Made by a program: the position numbers and the translations under genes
The notes under the pieces: generated by a model
Database searches by the model: none
The model's input: the letters and a program-made list of their open reading frames with translations, nothing else
What the model was told of the DNA's origin: nothing
In this document: positions 1 through 8,132 of the stretch, piece after piece
Layout: every line of letters starts with the position of its first letter
How positions within the stretch are numbered: position 1 is the stretch's first letter
Source: Gemmatimonadota bacterium
GTDB lineage: Bacteria > Gemmatimonadota > Gemmatimonadetes > Gemmatimonadales > GWC2-71-9
Assembly: GCA_025357945.1 (NCBI GenBank)
Contig: JANYLJ010000057.1
Coordinates: 1-34,938 of the forward strand
Direction: 5' to 3'
DNA length: 34,938 nt

Positions 1-2
1 CA

Positions 3-75
3 TGCCCCGAGCAGGACTTGAACCTGCAACCTAGTGATTAAGAGTCACGTGCTCTACCAATTGAGCTATCGAGGC
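3..75 (-). tRNA. tRNA-Lys (CTT)
   Basis: The minus strand folds into a complete 73-nt cloverleaf. The 7-bp acceptor stem pairs GCCTCGA with TCGGGGC, the anticodon loop is CTCTTAA (anticodon CTT, lysine AAG), and the T-arm contains GGTTCAAGTCC. The discriminator base is A. No CCA is encoded; the next bases are TG, so a CCA-adding enzyme is required. It is the last gene of a five-tRNA minus-strand cluster. Confidence 0.96.
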
Positions 76-86
76 GCTGCGCGTCA

Positions 87-158
87 TAGCCCCAACGGGA
101 GTCGAACCCGTCTTTTAACCTTGAAAGGGTCACGTCCTAACCGATAGACGATGGGGCC
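87..158 (-). tRNA. tRNA-Glu (TTC)
   Basis: This is a 72-nt cloverleaf on the minus strand with anticodon loop CTTTCAA (anticodon TTC, glutamate GAA) and T-loop TTCGACT. The acceptor stem GGCCCCA/TGGGGCT closes with a G1-U72 wobble instead of G-C, a feature shared with the neighbouring Glu-CTC gene. The 3' CCA is not encoded. It lies 11 bases from tRNA-Lys and is probably co-transcribed with it. Confidence 0.95.
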
Positions 159-186
159 GACTCGTCCCGCGGATCACCACACACCA

Positions 187-259
<73 letters not shown>

Positions 260-402
260 CTGCAATCTTTCGTCGGCCAATATACACGGCTGGGAGCCGC
301 CAGCCTGGAGCTCATGGTCGGAGCGCCGGCACACCACTTCGCCCGCCGGCACGAGTATGATCAGCTCACCAGCTCCTCGCCCCCAGCTACCAACTTCAGC
401 CA
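260..402. other. Spacer inside the tRNA cluster
   Basis: This 143-base gap separates the Glu/Lys genes from the Trp/His genes. I see no cloverleaf on either strand and no coding frame with a plausible start. It contains two copies of GCCGGC about 20 bases apart that could pair. It may simply be processed leader between tRNA units. Confidence 0.5.
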
Positions 403-475
403 CAGGCCCGGCAGGACTTGAACCTGCAACCCCCGGTTTTGGAGACCGGTGCTCTACCAATTGAGCTACGGACCT
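403..475 (-). tRNA. tRNA-Trp (CCA)
   Basis: This is a 73-nt minus-strand cloverleaf. The anticodon arm is CCGGT-CTCCAAA-ACCGG, giving anticodon CCA (tryptophan UGG). The acceptor AGGTCCG/CGGGCCT is fully paired with one T-G wobble, and the discriminator is G, as is normal for bacterial tRNA-Trp. The 3' CCA is not encoded. Confidence 0.96.
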
Positions 476-493
476 TCGCCCTGCGCAAAACAG

Positions 494-568
494 GGTGCCT
501 GACGGGGATTGAACCCGCAACCTCCGCAGCCACAGTGCGGCGCTCTAACCAATTGAGCTACAGGCACC
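494..568 (-). tRNA. tRNA-His (GTG)
   Basis: This is a minus-strand cloverleaf with anticodon arm CCGCA-CTGTGGC-TGCGG (anticodon GTG, histidine). The acceptor is GTGCCTG/CAGGCAC, with the histidine-specific extra G-1 opposite C73 encoded in the DNA (coordinates include G-1). No CCA is encoded. It is the promoter-proximal gene of the cluster. Confidence 0.96.
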
Positions 569-587
569 ACGGTGCCGTGAAGTGCCT

Positions 588-616
588 AAAATGCCTCCCG
601 GCCCGGGGTGGGTCAA
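588..616 (-). promoter_or_regulatory. Candidate sigma70-type promoter of the tRNA cluster
   Basis: Reading the minus strand towards tRNA-His there is a TTGACC hexamer (616-611), a 17-base spacer and CATTTT (593-588), about 20 bases before the tRNA. The -35 matches 5/6 positions but the -10 only 3/6. The -35 overlaps the stop codon of the upstream aminotransferase gene. Position and spacing are right; the weak -10 keeps this tentative. Confidence 0.35.
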
Positions 617-1260
617 GCTGGGGGACGGTTCCAGAAGCGCGTTGCAAGCGCGGTCGTACGCGGATTCTCGGCAATCAGCGTCCCGTCGAGCATCCCCACC
701 GACAATACGCCGCGCGCGGCGTTGCACGCCAGGAACGACCGCTTGGCCAGCTCGTCGCGCGTCAATACCGCCTCGCGCACCCCGCTGCGCGCCATCTCGG
801 TCAGCCGGGACCGCGCCACGCTCTTGAGTCCGCCGAGCCCGAGCGGCGGGAAGCAGAGCGTTTCGCCGTCCCACCAGCCGACGGCCCACCGGGTCGCCTC
901 GATCAATCGGCCCTCGGCGTCAAACAGGAGGGCGTCGTCGGCACCCGTGGCGCGACCCGTCGCCCGAGCCGCCTCGAGCCACGCTCGGGCGGCCGTCTTG
1001 TGCGGGTAGCCGCGGTGCGGTGCGGGCGAGGTGGCCAGCGCAATCGGCTCCACGCTCCCGACATCGCGTTCGGTTACGAGCGCGCCGTCGGCGGTGAACT
1101 CGATCCGCAAGACGCGGTCAGCGCCACCTGCCGGCGCGTCGAACTCGGGCAGCGGAAGGCCAAGGATCAGGGCGCTGTTCGTCAGCCGCCACTGATGCAA
1201 CGGCCAGAGCGGTGCCACGCCGTCGATGATCCGCACCGTTTCGATCAGGGTGTCTGCCAT
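613..1260 (-). CDS. pabC: Class IV aminotransferase, PabC-like (aminodeoxychorismate lyase)
   Basis: The 215-residue protein belongs to the PLP fold-type IV family (branched-chain aminotransferase, D-amino-acid aminotransferase, PabC). The likely PLP lysine is Lys88 in HKTAAR. The cofactor-binding glutamate is Glu121 in IEATRW, followed by a glycine-rich turn (LGLGGLKS, about 140-147) and the late CNAARGV segment typical of PabC domains. Length is short for a BCAT and close to PabC or the C-terminal half of PabB-PabC fusions, so conversion of aminodeoxychorismate to p-aminobenzoate for folate is the best guess. No pabA/pabB is present here. Its ATG shares one base with the TGA of the EamA gene upstream, implying translational coupling. 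A D-amino-acid transaminase role cannot be excluded. Confidence 0.8.
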   Translation of the reverse strand: MADTLIETVRIIDGVAPLWPLHQWRLTNSALILGLPLPEFDAPAGGADRVLRIEFTADGALVTERDVGSVEPIALATSPAPHRGYPHKTAARAWLEAARATGRATGADDALLFDAEGRLIEATRWAVGWWDGETLCFPPLGLGGLKSVARSRLTEMARSGVREAVLTRDELAKRSFLACNAARGVLSVGMLDGTLIAENPRTTALATRFWNRPPA

Positions 1261-2123
1261 CAGACCAGGCCCGGTGTGGGCAGCGCCGACGGCGAACGCA
1301 TCGCCTGCACGATCGTGGCAGCCACGATGAGGCCGCCGCCGACGAGCGCGAGCGCCGCCGGCACTTCACCGACCAGCAGCCACGCCCAGAGCGGATTGAA
1401 TGCCGTTTCTACCAGCAGCATCAACGAGGCCTCGATGGCAGGAACATGGCGGAGCGCCGACGTGACCAGCAGGTACGCACCGGCGATCTGGAAGACCCCA
1501 AGATAGAGGATCACGCCCCACGCCATCACCGGATGGATCCCCAGCGGCAGTGCCATCGGCAGCGCCGCCAGGCAGGCGATCACGTTGCCCAGCACCACGG
1601 CCGAGATGGCGCGCTCGGTGTTGCCGTCGCGACCGAGCCACCGCAGTCCCACCAGCAACAGCGCGTAGCTCAATCCGCTCATGGCGGCGAGCACGTTGCC
1701 GCGGGCCGGATCGGTCGCCGTGGCACTCGGCGGGTTTGCGCCGAGCAGCACGAGCACGAGGCCGCCGATAACTGTTGCGATGACGGCCAAGTCGCGGCGC
1801 CGAATCGGTTCCTTGAGCAGCAGCGGTGCGAACAACAGTACGTACAGCGGTGCGGTCGACTGCAGGTAGATCGTGTTGGCGCTGGTCGTCATCCGGTTGG
1901 CGAGCACGAACAGCACCAGCGTGGCCGCATACGCGACACCGACCAGGGCTGGCCGCCACCCGAAGCCTCGCCGCACGCTCGGCACCACCAACAACAGCGT
2001 GATCGCCGCGATTCCGGATCGGAACGACGCGATTTGCCAGGGGTTGAAATCGGCCGCCTTGATGGCAGCGCCGCCGGTGGAGAAGAGGAGCGCCGCCACC
2101 GCGATCCGGAGACGCGGAGACAT
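1260..2123 (-). CDS. EamA/DMT-family permease
   Basis: This 287-residue, very hydrophobic protein has about ten membrane segments in two EamA halves. The N-terminal half starts RIAVAALLFSTGGAAIKA; the second begins near GNVLAAMSGLSYALLLVGL. Segments such as NTIYLQSTAPLYVLLFAPLLL and IEASLMLLVETAFNPLWAWLL are typical of drug/metabolite transporters that export small metabolites or amino acids; the substrate cannot be read from sequence. The frame stays open 82 codons upstream, but that part is Arg/Cys-rich and not membrane-like, so I start at the ATG ending at 2123. That ATG has no Shine-Dalgarno; a TATTAT hexamer lies five bases before it. Its stop overlaps the start of the PabC-like gene. 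Confidence 0.85.
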   Translation of the reverse strand: MSPRLRIAVAALLFSTGGAAIKAADFNPWQIASFRSGIAAITLLLVVPSVRRGFGWRPALVGVAYAATLVLFVLANRMTTSANTIYLQSTAPLYVLLFAPLLLKEPIRRRDLAVIATVIGGLVLVLLGANPPSATATDPARGNVLAAMSGLSYALLLVGLRWLGRDGNTERAISAVVLGNVIACLAALPMALPLGIHPVMAWGVILYLGVFQIAGAYLLVTSALRHVPAIEASLMLLVETAFNPLWAWLLVGEVPAALALVGGGLIVAATIVQAMRSPSALPTPGLV

Positions 2124-2128
2124 GCGGG

Positions 2129-2134
2129 ATAATA
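2129..2134 (-). promoter_or_regulatory. -10-like TATTAT directly before EamA start (leaderless candidate)
   Basis: On the minus strand TATTAT occupies 2134-2129, followed by CCCGC and the ATG at 2123. No Shine-Dalgarno lies between. If TATTAT is the -10 element, transcription would begin at or next to the A of the start codon. No clear -35 is visible. The same arrangement occurs before icd, the ABC exporter and arsR. Confidence 0.5.
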
Positions 2135-2215
2135 AGAGGGGTACCGTTCGAGGTGAGAGGGGCACAAGCCGTCCTGGTGGCGATGTTGGTGCCCGCGACC
2201 CGACGCAGCCACCGA

Positions 2216-3340
2216 TCAGCTGGAACGCACCACCGAGGCGACCAGCGTGGCAATCTCCGCGTCGAACACGGTTCCGGCACACTCCTCGACGTACAGCACG
2301 ACACGATCCGTCGGCCATCCGGCCCGGAGTGGACGCGGAGCACGCAACGCGGCGAAGGCGGCACAACATGCGACCAGGCGACTCGCCCAGTGCGGCGTTG
2401 GACTGAACCGCCGGGTGGGATAGCCGTTCCCGTCCGGCCGCAGGTGATGCTCGAAGGCGACGACCGCCGCGAGTTCGGAACCCACGCCACCGTGCCGCAA
2501 CAGCAGCTCCGCGCCTGACACGGTGTGAGCCTCGACTGCGGTGCGCTCCGCGTCGGTGAGGCTCTCCTTGGTGGCGAGTTCGGGTGGGAGCCGGACCATG
2601 CCGATATCGTGCAGCAAGGCGACCACCCCGATCTGGTGACGCCCCACCCCGTCAACGCCGACGGCGCCCGCCGCGGTCATCGCGAGCAACGCCGTGTTCA
2701 CCGGGTGCACCAGGTGATAGCGGCCCGCATAGTCGAGGTGGGCCGCCTGCGGCAGCTGATGCGGATCGACCAGTGCAACGAGGATTCGCACCACCGCCTC
2801 CGCTTCGGCTCGCGCCACGACTCCGCGAGCGGCCTCCGCCAGAATAAACTGCATCGCGGCGAGTTCGTCCGTGAGGTCGAGCCGCAGCCTCGCTTCCGAG
2901 TCACCGAGTGGCTCCGCCGGCTCGGCGGCAGACAGGTCGCCCTGACCCTGCACCGCGACGACGCCGAAGACGACCCCCGGGATCGGCGTCACTTCATCGC
3001 GTGACGGTTGCCCGGTGTTGAGCCTTGTCGTCAGCCGTTCGACAAGCCGCACGAGCGAGTCCAACGTCAGCGCCGAATCGAATTCGAGGCGCTGGACACC
3101 AATCGCGGCGAGGCGCGCGCTGTGGTGCCACTCGCGCAACTCGTGCAGCGCCCGCCCGGCATAGACCGGCGCAGTGCCCAGAAAGAGAAACACCGGGTGC
3201 GGGTCGGTGGCGAGCAACGCCGTGGCGGCCCGCCAGAGATGCTCGAGGCTTCGCCTCGTCGCCGGATGGCCGGGCGCGTACAGTGTGCTCGCGGAAAGGG
3301 TCTGGGCCAGCGCGTGAAGGAATCGGATCGCATCGCTCAT
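2216..3340 (-). CDS. HD-GYP-type phosphohydrolase domain protein
   Basis: The 374-residue protein has a C-terminal HD domain of HD-GYP type. Visible metal/active-site residues are His212 (HPVNTALL), His244-Asp245 (ALLHDIGMVRLP), His272 (EAHTVSG) and His298-His299. Next comes RPDGNGYP, where the canonical GxGYP is DGNGYP, so the GYP signature survives. HD-GYP proteins hydrolyse cyclic di-GMP; related ones cleave other cyclic dinucleotides, so the activity is probable, not proven. Residues about 1-110 form a separate module with LYAPGHPATRRSLEHL that resembles the N-terminus of the upstream HEAT gene product. No receiver or membrane segment is seen. The ATG overlaps the upstream stop by four bases (ATGA), so the two proteins are probably made together. 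Confidence 0.82.
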   Translation of the reverse strand: MSDAIRFLHALAQTLSASTLYAPGHPATRRSLEHLWRAATALLATDPHPVFLFLGTAPVYAGRALHELREWHHSARLAAIGVQRLEFDSALTLDSLVRLVERLTTRLNTGQPSRDEVTPIPGVVFGVVAVQGQGDLSAAEPAEPLGDSEARLRLDLTDELAAMQFILAEAARGVVARAEAEAVVRILVALVDPHQLPQAAHLDYAGRYHLVHPVNTALLAMTAAGAVGVDGVGRHQIGVVALLHDIGMVRLPPELATKESLTDAERTAVEAHTVSGAELLLRHGGVGSELAAVVAFEHHLRPDGNGYPTRRFSPTPHWASRLVACCAAFAALRAPRPLRAGWPTDRVVLYVEECAGTVFDAEIATLVASVVRSS

Positions 3341-5277
3341 CCGGCAGATCCGATCGCGCCCCGCACTTCGGGATCAGTCGACGCGGCGACGAGTTGCATC
3401 ACGGCCACCACCGGCCCCTCCGTGCGCCAGCGGCGGGCGAGCAGCTCGAGCGCGGCCAGCATCACCGGCGACTTCGGCCGCAGACGGACGCGGCGGAACA
3501 CACCGCGGCGTGCTCGCACAAGCGGAAGCAATCTGGCCACAATCAGCGGGCTGTCGCTCTCTGCCAGCGCCCGGATCGCCTGTACCGGAAGCGCCGGTTC
3601 GGGATGATCGAGCACGGCGAGCACCGCCGCCACGAGTTGCGGCGGGCAATCGCCTCCCAATGCGGTGAGCGCCATGCGTACCAGCGATTCCTCGCCGCTC
3701 ACGAGCGCCTGGGCGATGGCGCGATCGCGGGCCGGGCGCTGCCGAACGAGCACCTTGAGCGCCTCCTGCCGCACGCGTACCTCCGGGTCCGACAAGGCCG
3801 TGAACACCGGCTCGACATTCGCGATGGCGGAGAACTGCGCCAATACCGCGAGGATGTTGCGCGCCAGGTACCACGGCGCCCCCTCCAGGCGAGCGAGTAG
3901 CGTGGCCTCGGCCCCCGGCCCGATCCGCACCAGGATATCGAGAAGGCGGCGACGGGCAGTGCGCTCCGTTGCCGCGGCGAGGGCGTCGAGCAGGTGGCCC
4001 AGAGCGGCCGATCCGATGTGCGCGGCGACGCGCTCGATCAGAGCGAAGTCGGTGGCCGGCTCGGCAACCAACTTCTCGATCAGGGCCGGACCGAGAATGG
4101 CGTCGCGCACGGTGTGCGCTGTTCCGGAATCGTTGCGCGAATCGTCGATCAACTGCAATGCCTCGACGAGCCGCTGCGCATCCGCAAGGCGGCACGCTGC
4201 GCCGATGACGCCGGCAGACGGCACGCCGACTTCGAGCCCGAGCGCGAGCACCCGTGCCGGATCTACGCCGACATGCGCGTCGGCAGCTTCGTCTACCTCA
4301 TCGCTGACACCATCCCACTGCTGCACGAGTCCAAGCACCTGCATCGCGAACCCGCCATCAGCCGCCCCGATATCTATCGCTTCCCCGCCAGCGAGCTTCC
4401 CAAGCAACGAGCGGAGCGGAGCGGAGATCGGCTTATCATCGGCCTCCGCGACCGATTCGAGCAGCTGGATCAGGAGCGCCGGTGGCACCAGCTCGAGGGC
4501 ATCGGTGAGGAAGCGACGGCGCGACGCAGATGACGGCGCCGCCGACACGACGCGGGTAGTGGTCGGTCGCGACAGTGCCGAGAGCAGCTCGACAAATCGG
4601 TGGCGCGCACCACCCGCAACATGCCCTTCCCGCCCCGCCAGCGCGGCCGCGAACGTCGCGAGCGCCTCATAGACCTGTTTGGCACCATCGGCGCCGCGGG
4701 CAGCCCGCTCCGAGATGGCGTCGGCGAGTTGCGGAACCGTCGGCGCTGCGTCGCTGCCAGCCATCTGACGATCGAACGCTGCTTCGGCCAGTGTCGTCCA
4801 GAACGCTTCATCGAGCTCGTGTTCGGCCGTCGTACCGCCGAGTGCGAGCGCATCGTAGGTCATCGGCACGACGCGCGCGTGCTCCAGGTGCAGCCCGTCG
4901 CGGCCCACCGTTTCGTCGGCGTCGCTCGCCGCCAACGCGGCGAGCACGGCGGCCAGCTCAGCGGCGGTCACCCCGCGGCGAAGTTGGATAACGGCGATGT
5001 TCTTCCGGTGTATCCGCGCCGCGAACTCGCGCAGGACGCCGGGGAGCGGATCCGCCGCCATTCCGTCGAGCAGCAAGCCGTGCGGCAGGATGCTGATGGT
5101 GAGGGAATCCCGGTCGGCCATCGCAACGTCAAGCCGATCGATCAGCGACGCGGCACTTTCGGAAATGAACCGGTGGCCGGGCGGATATATCGCGACCTTG
5201 CCGAGTGCGTTGACGAACTCGCGCAGGACGGCGTCGACCGCGCGCGGCACCGGGATGCCGTGGGTGTCGCCGCTCAC
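3337..5277 (-). CDS. HEAT-repeat protein with YPPGH N-terminal module
   Basis: The 646-residue soluble protein starts at GTG (5277). The N-terminal part (about 10-125) contains IYPPGHRFISESAASLIDRL, LPHGLLLDGMA, a FAARIHRKNIAVIQL strand and GVTAAELAAVLAAL. This parallels the N-terminus of the downstream HD-GYP protein. The middle is Ala-rich and helical. The last about 200 residues are tandem helical HEAT-like repeats, for example NVEPVFTALSDPEVRVRQEA and PQLVAAVLAVLDHPEPALPV. HEAT arrays are protein-binding scaffolds; no catalytic motif is visible. The gene begins 22 bases after the icd stop and ends in a 4-base overlap with the HD-GYP gene, suggesting icd-HEAT-HD-GYP co-transcription. Function is unknown. 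Confidence 0.78.
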   Translation of the reverse strand: MSGDTHGIPVPRAVDAVLREFVNALGKVAIYPPGHRFISESAASLIDRLDVAMADRDSLTISILPHGLLLDGMAADPLPGVLREFAARIHRKNIAVIQLRRGVTAAELAAVLAALAASDADETVGRDGLHLEHARVVPMTYDALALGGTTAEHELDEAFWTTLAEAAFDRQMAGSDAAPTVPQLADAISERAARGADGAKQVYEALATFAAALAGREGHVAGGARHRFVELLSALSRPTTTRVVSAAPSSASRRRFLTDALELVPPALLIQLLESVAEADDKPISAPLRSLLGKLAGGEAIDIGAADGGFAMQVLGLVQQWDGVSDEVDEAADAHVGVDPARVLALGLEVGVPSAGVIGAACRLADAQRLVEALQLIDDSRNDSGTAHTVRDAILGPALIEKLVAEPATDFALIERVAAHIGSAALGHLLDALAAATERTARRRLLDILVRIGPGAEATLLARLEGAPWYLARNILAVLAQFSAIANVEPVFTALSDPEVRVRQEALKVLVRQRPARDRAIAQALVSGEESLVRMALTALGGDCPPQLVAAVLAVLDHPEPALPVQAIRALAESDSPLIVARLLPLVRARRGVFRRVRLRPKSPVMLAALELLARRWRTEGPVVAVMQLVAASTDPEVRGAIGSAG

Positions 5278-5299
5278 GCCGCGCCGCGGCGCGTCAACG

Positions 5300-6574
5300 T
5301 CAGCCCGTCTTGCTCATGTTCTCCACCATGGCGCGCCCGAAGGCACTGGTGGAGAGCTTCGTGGCTCCTGCCATAAGGCGCTCGAAGTCGTAGGTCACCC
5401 GCTTCTGCGCGATCGTCGCGGCCAGCGATCGGACGATCAGGTCGGCTGCTTCGTGCCAGCCGAGGTGGTGCAGCATCATTTCACCCGACAGGATCAGCGA
5501 GCCGGGGTTTACCATGTCCTTCCCGGCGTACTTGGGTGCCGTCCCATGGGTCGCCTCGAAGACCGCGTGACCGGACACGTAGTTGATGTTCGCGCCCGGC
5601 GCGATGCCGATGCCGCCAACCTGGGCAGCGAGCGCATCCGAGATGTAGTCGCCGTTGAGGTTGAGCGTTGCCAGCACGTCGTAGTCACGCGGGCGGGTCA
5701 GCACCTGCTGCAGCATCGCGTCGGCGATGACGTCCTTGATCACGATGCCGTTTGGCAGCACCAGCCAGGGCCCGCCGTCGAACTCGGTGGCACCGAATTC
5801 GTCGCGCGCGAGCTGGTAACCCCAGTCGCGGAAGCCACCCTCGGTGAACTTCATGATGTTGCCCTTGTGCACCAGCGTCACGTTCTTGCGGCCGAGATCG
5901 ATGGCGTACTGGATCGCGGCGCGAATCAGCCGCTTGGAGCCCTCCTCCGATACCGGCTTGATGCCGATCGCACTCGAGCCAGGGAAACGGATCGCGGTAA
6001 CACCCATTTCGTTTTGCAGGAAGGCGATCAACTTCCTGGCGTCGTCGCTGTACGCGGCGTATTCAATGCCGGCATAGATGTCTTCGGTATTCTCGCGAAA
6101 AATCACCATGTCGACCGCACCGGGATCCTTGACCGGCGAAGGCACCCCGGTGAACCAGCGCACCGGACGCACACAGGCGTACAGGTCGAGCTGCTGGCGC
6201 AGCGTCACATTGAGTGAGCGGAAGCCGCCACCGACCGGGGTGGTCAGCGGCCCCTTGATGGCCACCAGATAGTGCCTGATCGCCATCAGGGTGTCGTCCG
6301 GCAACCAGGAGTCGAACTTCGCCTTCGATTTCTCGCCGGCATACACCTCGAACCATGCGAGCCGACGCTTCCCGCCGTAGGCGACCCGCACGGCGCCATC
6401 GAGCACGTGCCGCGTCGCGGCCCAGATGTCGGGGCCGGTACCATCACCTTCGATGAACGGGATGATCGGTGCGCCGGGAACCTGCAACGTGCCACCGGCG
6501 AAGGTGATCGCTTCGCCGTCGGTCGGCGACTTGAGCTGCTGGAAGACGGGGGGAGTGGCAGTGTTGCTGGGCAT
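5300..6574 (-). CDS. icd: NADP-dependent isocitrate dehydrogenase
   Basis: The 424-residue enzyme oxidises isocitrate to 2-oxoglutarate in the TCA cycle, in the cytoplasm. Substrate-site residues are intact: RSLNVTLRQ (119-127) with the serine phosphorylated by AceK in E. coli (Ser120 here), CVRPVR, the ENTEDIYAG loop with its tyrosine, Lys237 in [11 protein letters not shown], and NGDYISD (about 307-313). [11 protein letters not shown] (343-353) carries the Lys-Tyr pair that marks NADP rather than NAD use. Length and full-length similarity match the E. coli type. The ATG lacks a Shine-Dalgarno and has TATTAT six bases upstream. It is followed closely by the HEAT/HD-GYP genes and preceded by an inverted repeat. 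Confidence 0.96.
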   Translation of the reverse strand: MPSNTATPPVFQQLKSPTDGEAITFAGGTLQVPGAPIIPFIEGDGTGPDIWAATRHVLDGAVRVAYGGKRRLAWFEVYAGEKSKAKFDSWLPDDTLMAIRHYLVAIKGPLTTPVGGGFRSLNVTLRQQLDLYACVRPVRWFTGVPSPVKDPGAVDMVIFRENTEDIYAGIEYAAYSDDARKLIAFLQNEMGVTAIRFPGSSAIGIKPVSEEGSKRLIRAAIQYAIDLGRKNVTLVHKGNIMKFTEGGFRDWGYQLARDEFGATEFDGGPWLVLPNGIVIKDVIADAMLQQVLTRPRDYDVLATLNLNGDYISDALAAQVGGIGIAPGANINYVSGHAVFEATHGTAPKYAGKDMVNPGSLILSGEMMLHHLGWHEAADLIVRSLAATIAQKRVTYDFERLMAGATKLSTSAFGRAMVENMSKTG

Positions 6575-6580
6575 GGCTGA

Positions 6581-6586
6581 ATAATA
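6581..6586 (-). promoter_or_regulatory. icd: -10-like TATTAT directly before icd (leaderless candidate)
   Basis: TATTAT (6586-6581, minus strand) is followed by TCAGCC and the icd ATG at 6574. The six-base spacing would put the transcription start at the A of ATG. There is no Shine-Dalgarno. The inverted repeat at 6589-6615 lies immediately upstream, in the region where the -35 would fall. Confidence 0.5.
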
Positions 6587-6588
6587 CC

Positions 6589-6615
6589 GTCGTCCTGAGC
6601 GAAGCGAAGGACGAC
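6589..6615. repeat. 27-base inverted repeat between sulfurtransferase and icd
   Basis: A perfect 8-bp stem, GTCGTCCT (6589-6596) with AGGACGAC (6608-6615), encloses the 11-base loop GAGCGAAGCGA. It fills nearly the whole 48-base gap between the stop of the upstream sulfurtransferase and the start of icd. The core CCTGAGCGAAGCGAAGG resembles a short dispersed intergenic palindrome I recall from several bacterial phyla, including Acidobacteria; that recollection needs a genome search. It has no T-tract, so a simple terminator role is unsure. Confidence 0.65.
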
Positions 6616-6622
6616 ACCGTGC

Positions 6623-7498
6623 TCACGGCCGCTCGATCGGCGTCCTCACCGCGTTGCCCCACTCGGTCCACGACCCATCGTAGTTGCGCACATTGGCCCA
6701 GCCGAGGAGATAGGTCAGTACGAACCAGCTATGGGATGAGCGTTCGCCGATCCGGCAGTACACGACGAGCTCCTTGCCCGGCGCAAGGCCCTGTTCGCCA
6801 ACGTACAGCTGGCGCAGTTCATCGGCGGTGCGGAAGGAGTGGGTCGCCGGGTCGACGGCCTTGGCCCAGGGCACGCTGCGCGCACCGGGGATGTGCCCGC
6901 CGCGGACCGCACCCTCATTGGGGTAGTCCGGCATGTGCAGCCGCTCGCCGCGGAACTCCTCCGGCGAGCGGACGTCAACCAGCGGGCCCTTCGCTGCGAC
7001 GTGGGCGAGGACGTCGTCCTTGAAAGCACGGATCGGGGCATCGGTCCGGCTGCCGACGGTGATGTTGCCCGCCCGCGGCATCGGTGCATCGGTCACCAGC
7101 GGACGCCCCTCATCGGCCCAACGCGCCCGCCCGCCGTCCAGCAGCTTGCAGTTGCGGATGCCGAACAGCTGGAACACCCAGAACGCATAGCACGCCCACC
7201 AGTTGTTCTTGTCGCCGTAGAACACGATGGTGGTATCGTCGTCGATGCCCCGGGCACGCAGCAGCGCCTGCAGCTGATCGCGGTCGACGTAGTCCCGGAC
7301 GACCGCGTCGTTGAGGTCGGTGACCCAGTCAATCTTGACGGCACCGGGAATGTGGCCGGTCTCGTACAGCAGCAGGTCTTCGTTGGACTCGAGCAGCCGG
7401 ACCTTGGGGTCGTTGCGGTGCGCGGCGACCCAGGCACAGTCGACCAGCACGTCGGGCTGCGCGTAGCCGCGTGAAGCGATCGGGGGTGGGTTGATCAT
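6623..7498 (-). CDS. Thiosulfate sulfurtransferase (tandem rhodanese domains)
   Basis: The 291-residue protein has two rhodanese domains. The N-terminal one (about 10-125) has no cysteine in its active-site loop ([12 protein letters not shown]) and is structural. The C-terminal one carries the catalytic Cys248 in CRIGERSS, the loop of thiosulfate-type enzymes (actinobacterial CysA/SseA class), and ends with [11 protein letters not shown]. It transfers sulfane sulfur from thiosulfate to cyanide or a thiol acceptor. GGAG sits six bases before the ATG, so this gene has a normal ribosome site. It follows the hypothetical gene at 7510-8097 with an 11-base gap, indicating an operon. Confidence 0.9.
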   Translation of the reverse strand: MINPPPIASRGYAQPDVLVDCAWVAAHRNDPKVRLLESNEDLLLYETGHIPGAVKIDWVTDLNDAVVRDYVDRDQLQALLRARGIDDDTTIVFYGDKNNWWACYAFWVFQLFGIRNCKLLDGGRARWADEGRPLVTDAPMPRAGNITVGSRTDAPIRAFKDDVLAHVAAKGPLVDVRSPEEFRGERLHMPDYPNEGAVRGGHIPGARSVPWAKAVDPATHSFRTADELRQLYVGEQGLAPGKELVVYCRIGERSSHSWFVLTYLLGWANVRNYDGSWTEWGNAVRTPIERP

Positions 7499-7509
7499 GG
7501 CTACTCCGT

Positions 7510-8097
7510 TCAGGATCCCAACAAGTCTTCCAGCACCTTGTCCACCGCCTCCACTACTCGCCCCGACACAATTTTCGCCAATACGTCAATCGTTTCCAGC
7601 GGGAGGCTTTCCGGGTACTTGCGATCCTTCTGAAAGCGGATGATCGAGCCGAGGAGCACGGCGGCCATCGGCCGCTCGCCGGGCGCCGTTTCGCGGTCCT
7701 CGGCGATCACCCGTTCGTACTGTGACGATGGCACGGACGCCGCCCATGGCTCCGCCTCACCGTCCTCGTCGTCCCGCATCGGTTCCGGCGGCAGCGGCAC
7801 GATGGCGTAAAGCTCGCATTGCAGGCCGGGGTCTTCCTCTCGGGCGGCAAGGACCAGCCGGCGGGGCTCGGCGAACACGCCGTGCTTCGCGAAGTAGGCG
7901 GCCGCACCCGGCGGGACGACACAGCGGGCAACCAGCTTGGCATCGAGAAACGTCCCGAGACACCCCATGCCGTCCGGAACGCGATCGTCGGCGATCTCGC
8001 GCACCTCGATCGGCACCGGCCGATCGGTCGCCGCCAGCACCGCCGCTGGGCGCTCGGACCGCGCGTCATCGTCAGGGAGTTCGAAGGCATCAGGCAT
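7510..8097 (-). CDS. Conserved-looking hypothetical protein upstream of sulfurtransferase
   Basis: I do not recognise this 195-residue acidic soluble protein. It starts [14 protein letters not shown], has no signal peptide or membrane segment, and shows a mixed alpha/beta central part ([25 protein letters not shown]). The C-terminus ends in an amphipathic helix ([18 protein letters not shown]). Codon use matches its neighbours. An AGGAG five bases before the ATG supports the start. The 11-base gap to the sulfurtransferase suggests joint expression, which is the only hint about function. It is divergent from the O-antigen ligase-like gene. Confidence 0.7.
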   Translation of the reverse strand: MPDAFELPDDDARSERPAAVLAATDRPVPIEVREIADDRVPDGMGCLGTFLDAKLVARCVVPPGAAAYFAKHGVFAEPRRLVLAAREEDPGLQCELYAIVPLPPEPMRDDEDGEAEPWAASVPSSQYERVIAEDRETAPGERPMAAVLLGSIIRFQKDRKYPESLPLETIDVLAKIVSGRVVEAVDKVLEDLLGS

Positions 8098-8132
8098 GGC
8101 TCCTGCAACCTAGTCGATATGTTTGATGCGTC

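Noticed and set aside
260-402. Degenerate sixth tRNA in the cluster spacer
   Set aside because: No T-loop (GGTTCRANTCC) or anticodon arm could be placed on either strand.
418-1506. Long plus-strand open frame opposite the PabC/EamA genes
   Set aside because: It begins inside the tRNA-Trp gene, is Arg/His/Pro-rich with no domain pattern, and is the shadow of two convincing minus-strand genes in GC-rich DNA.
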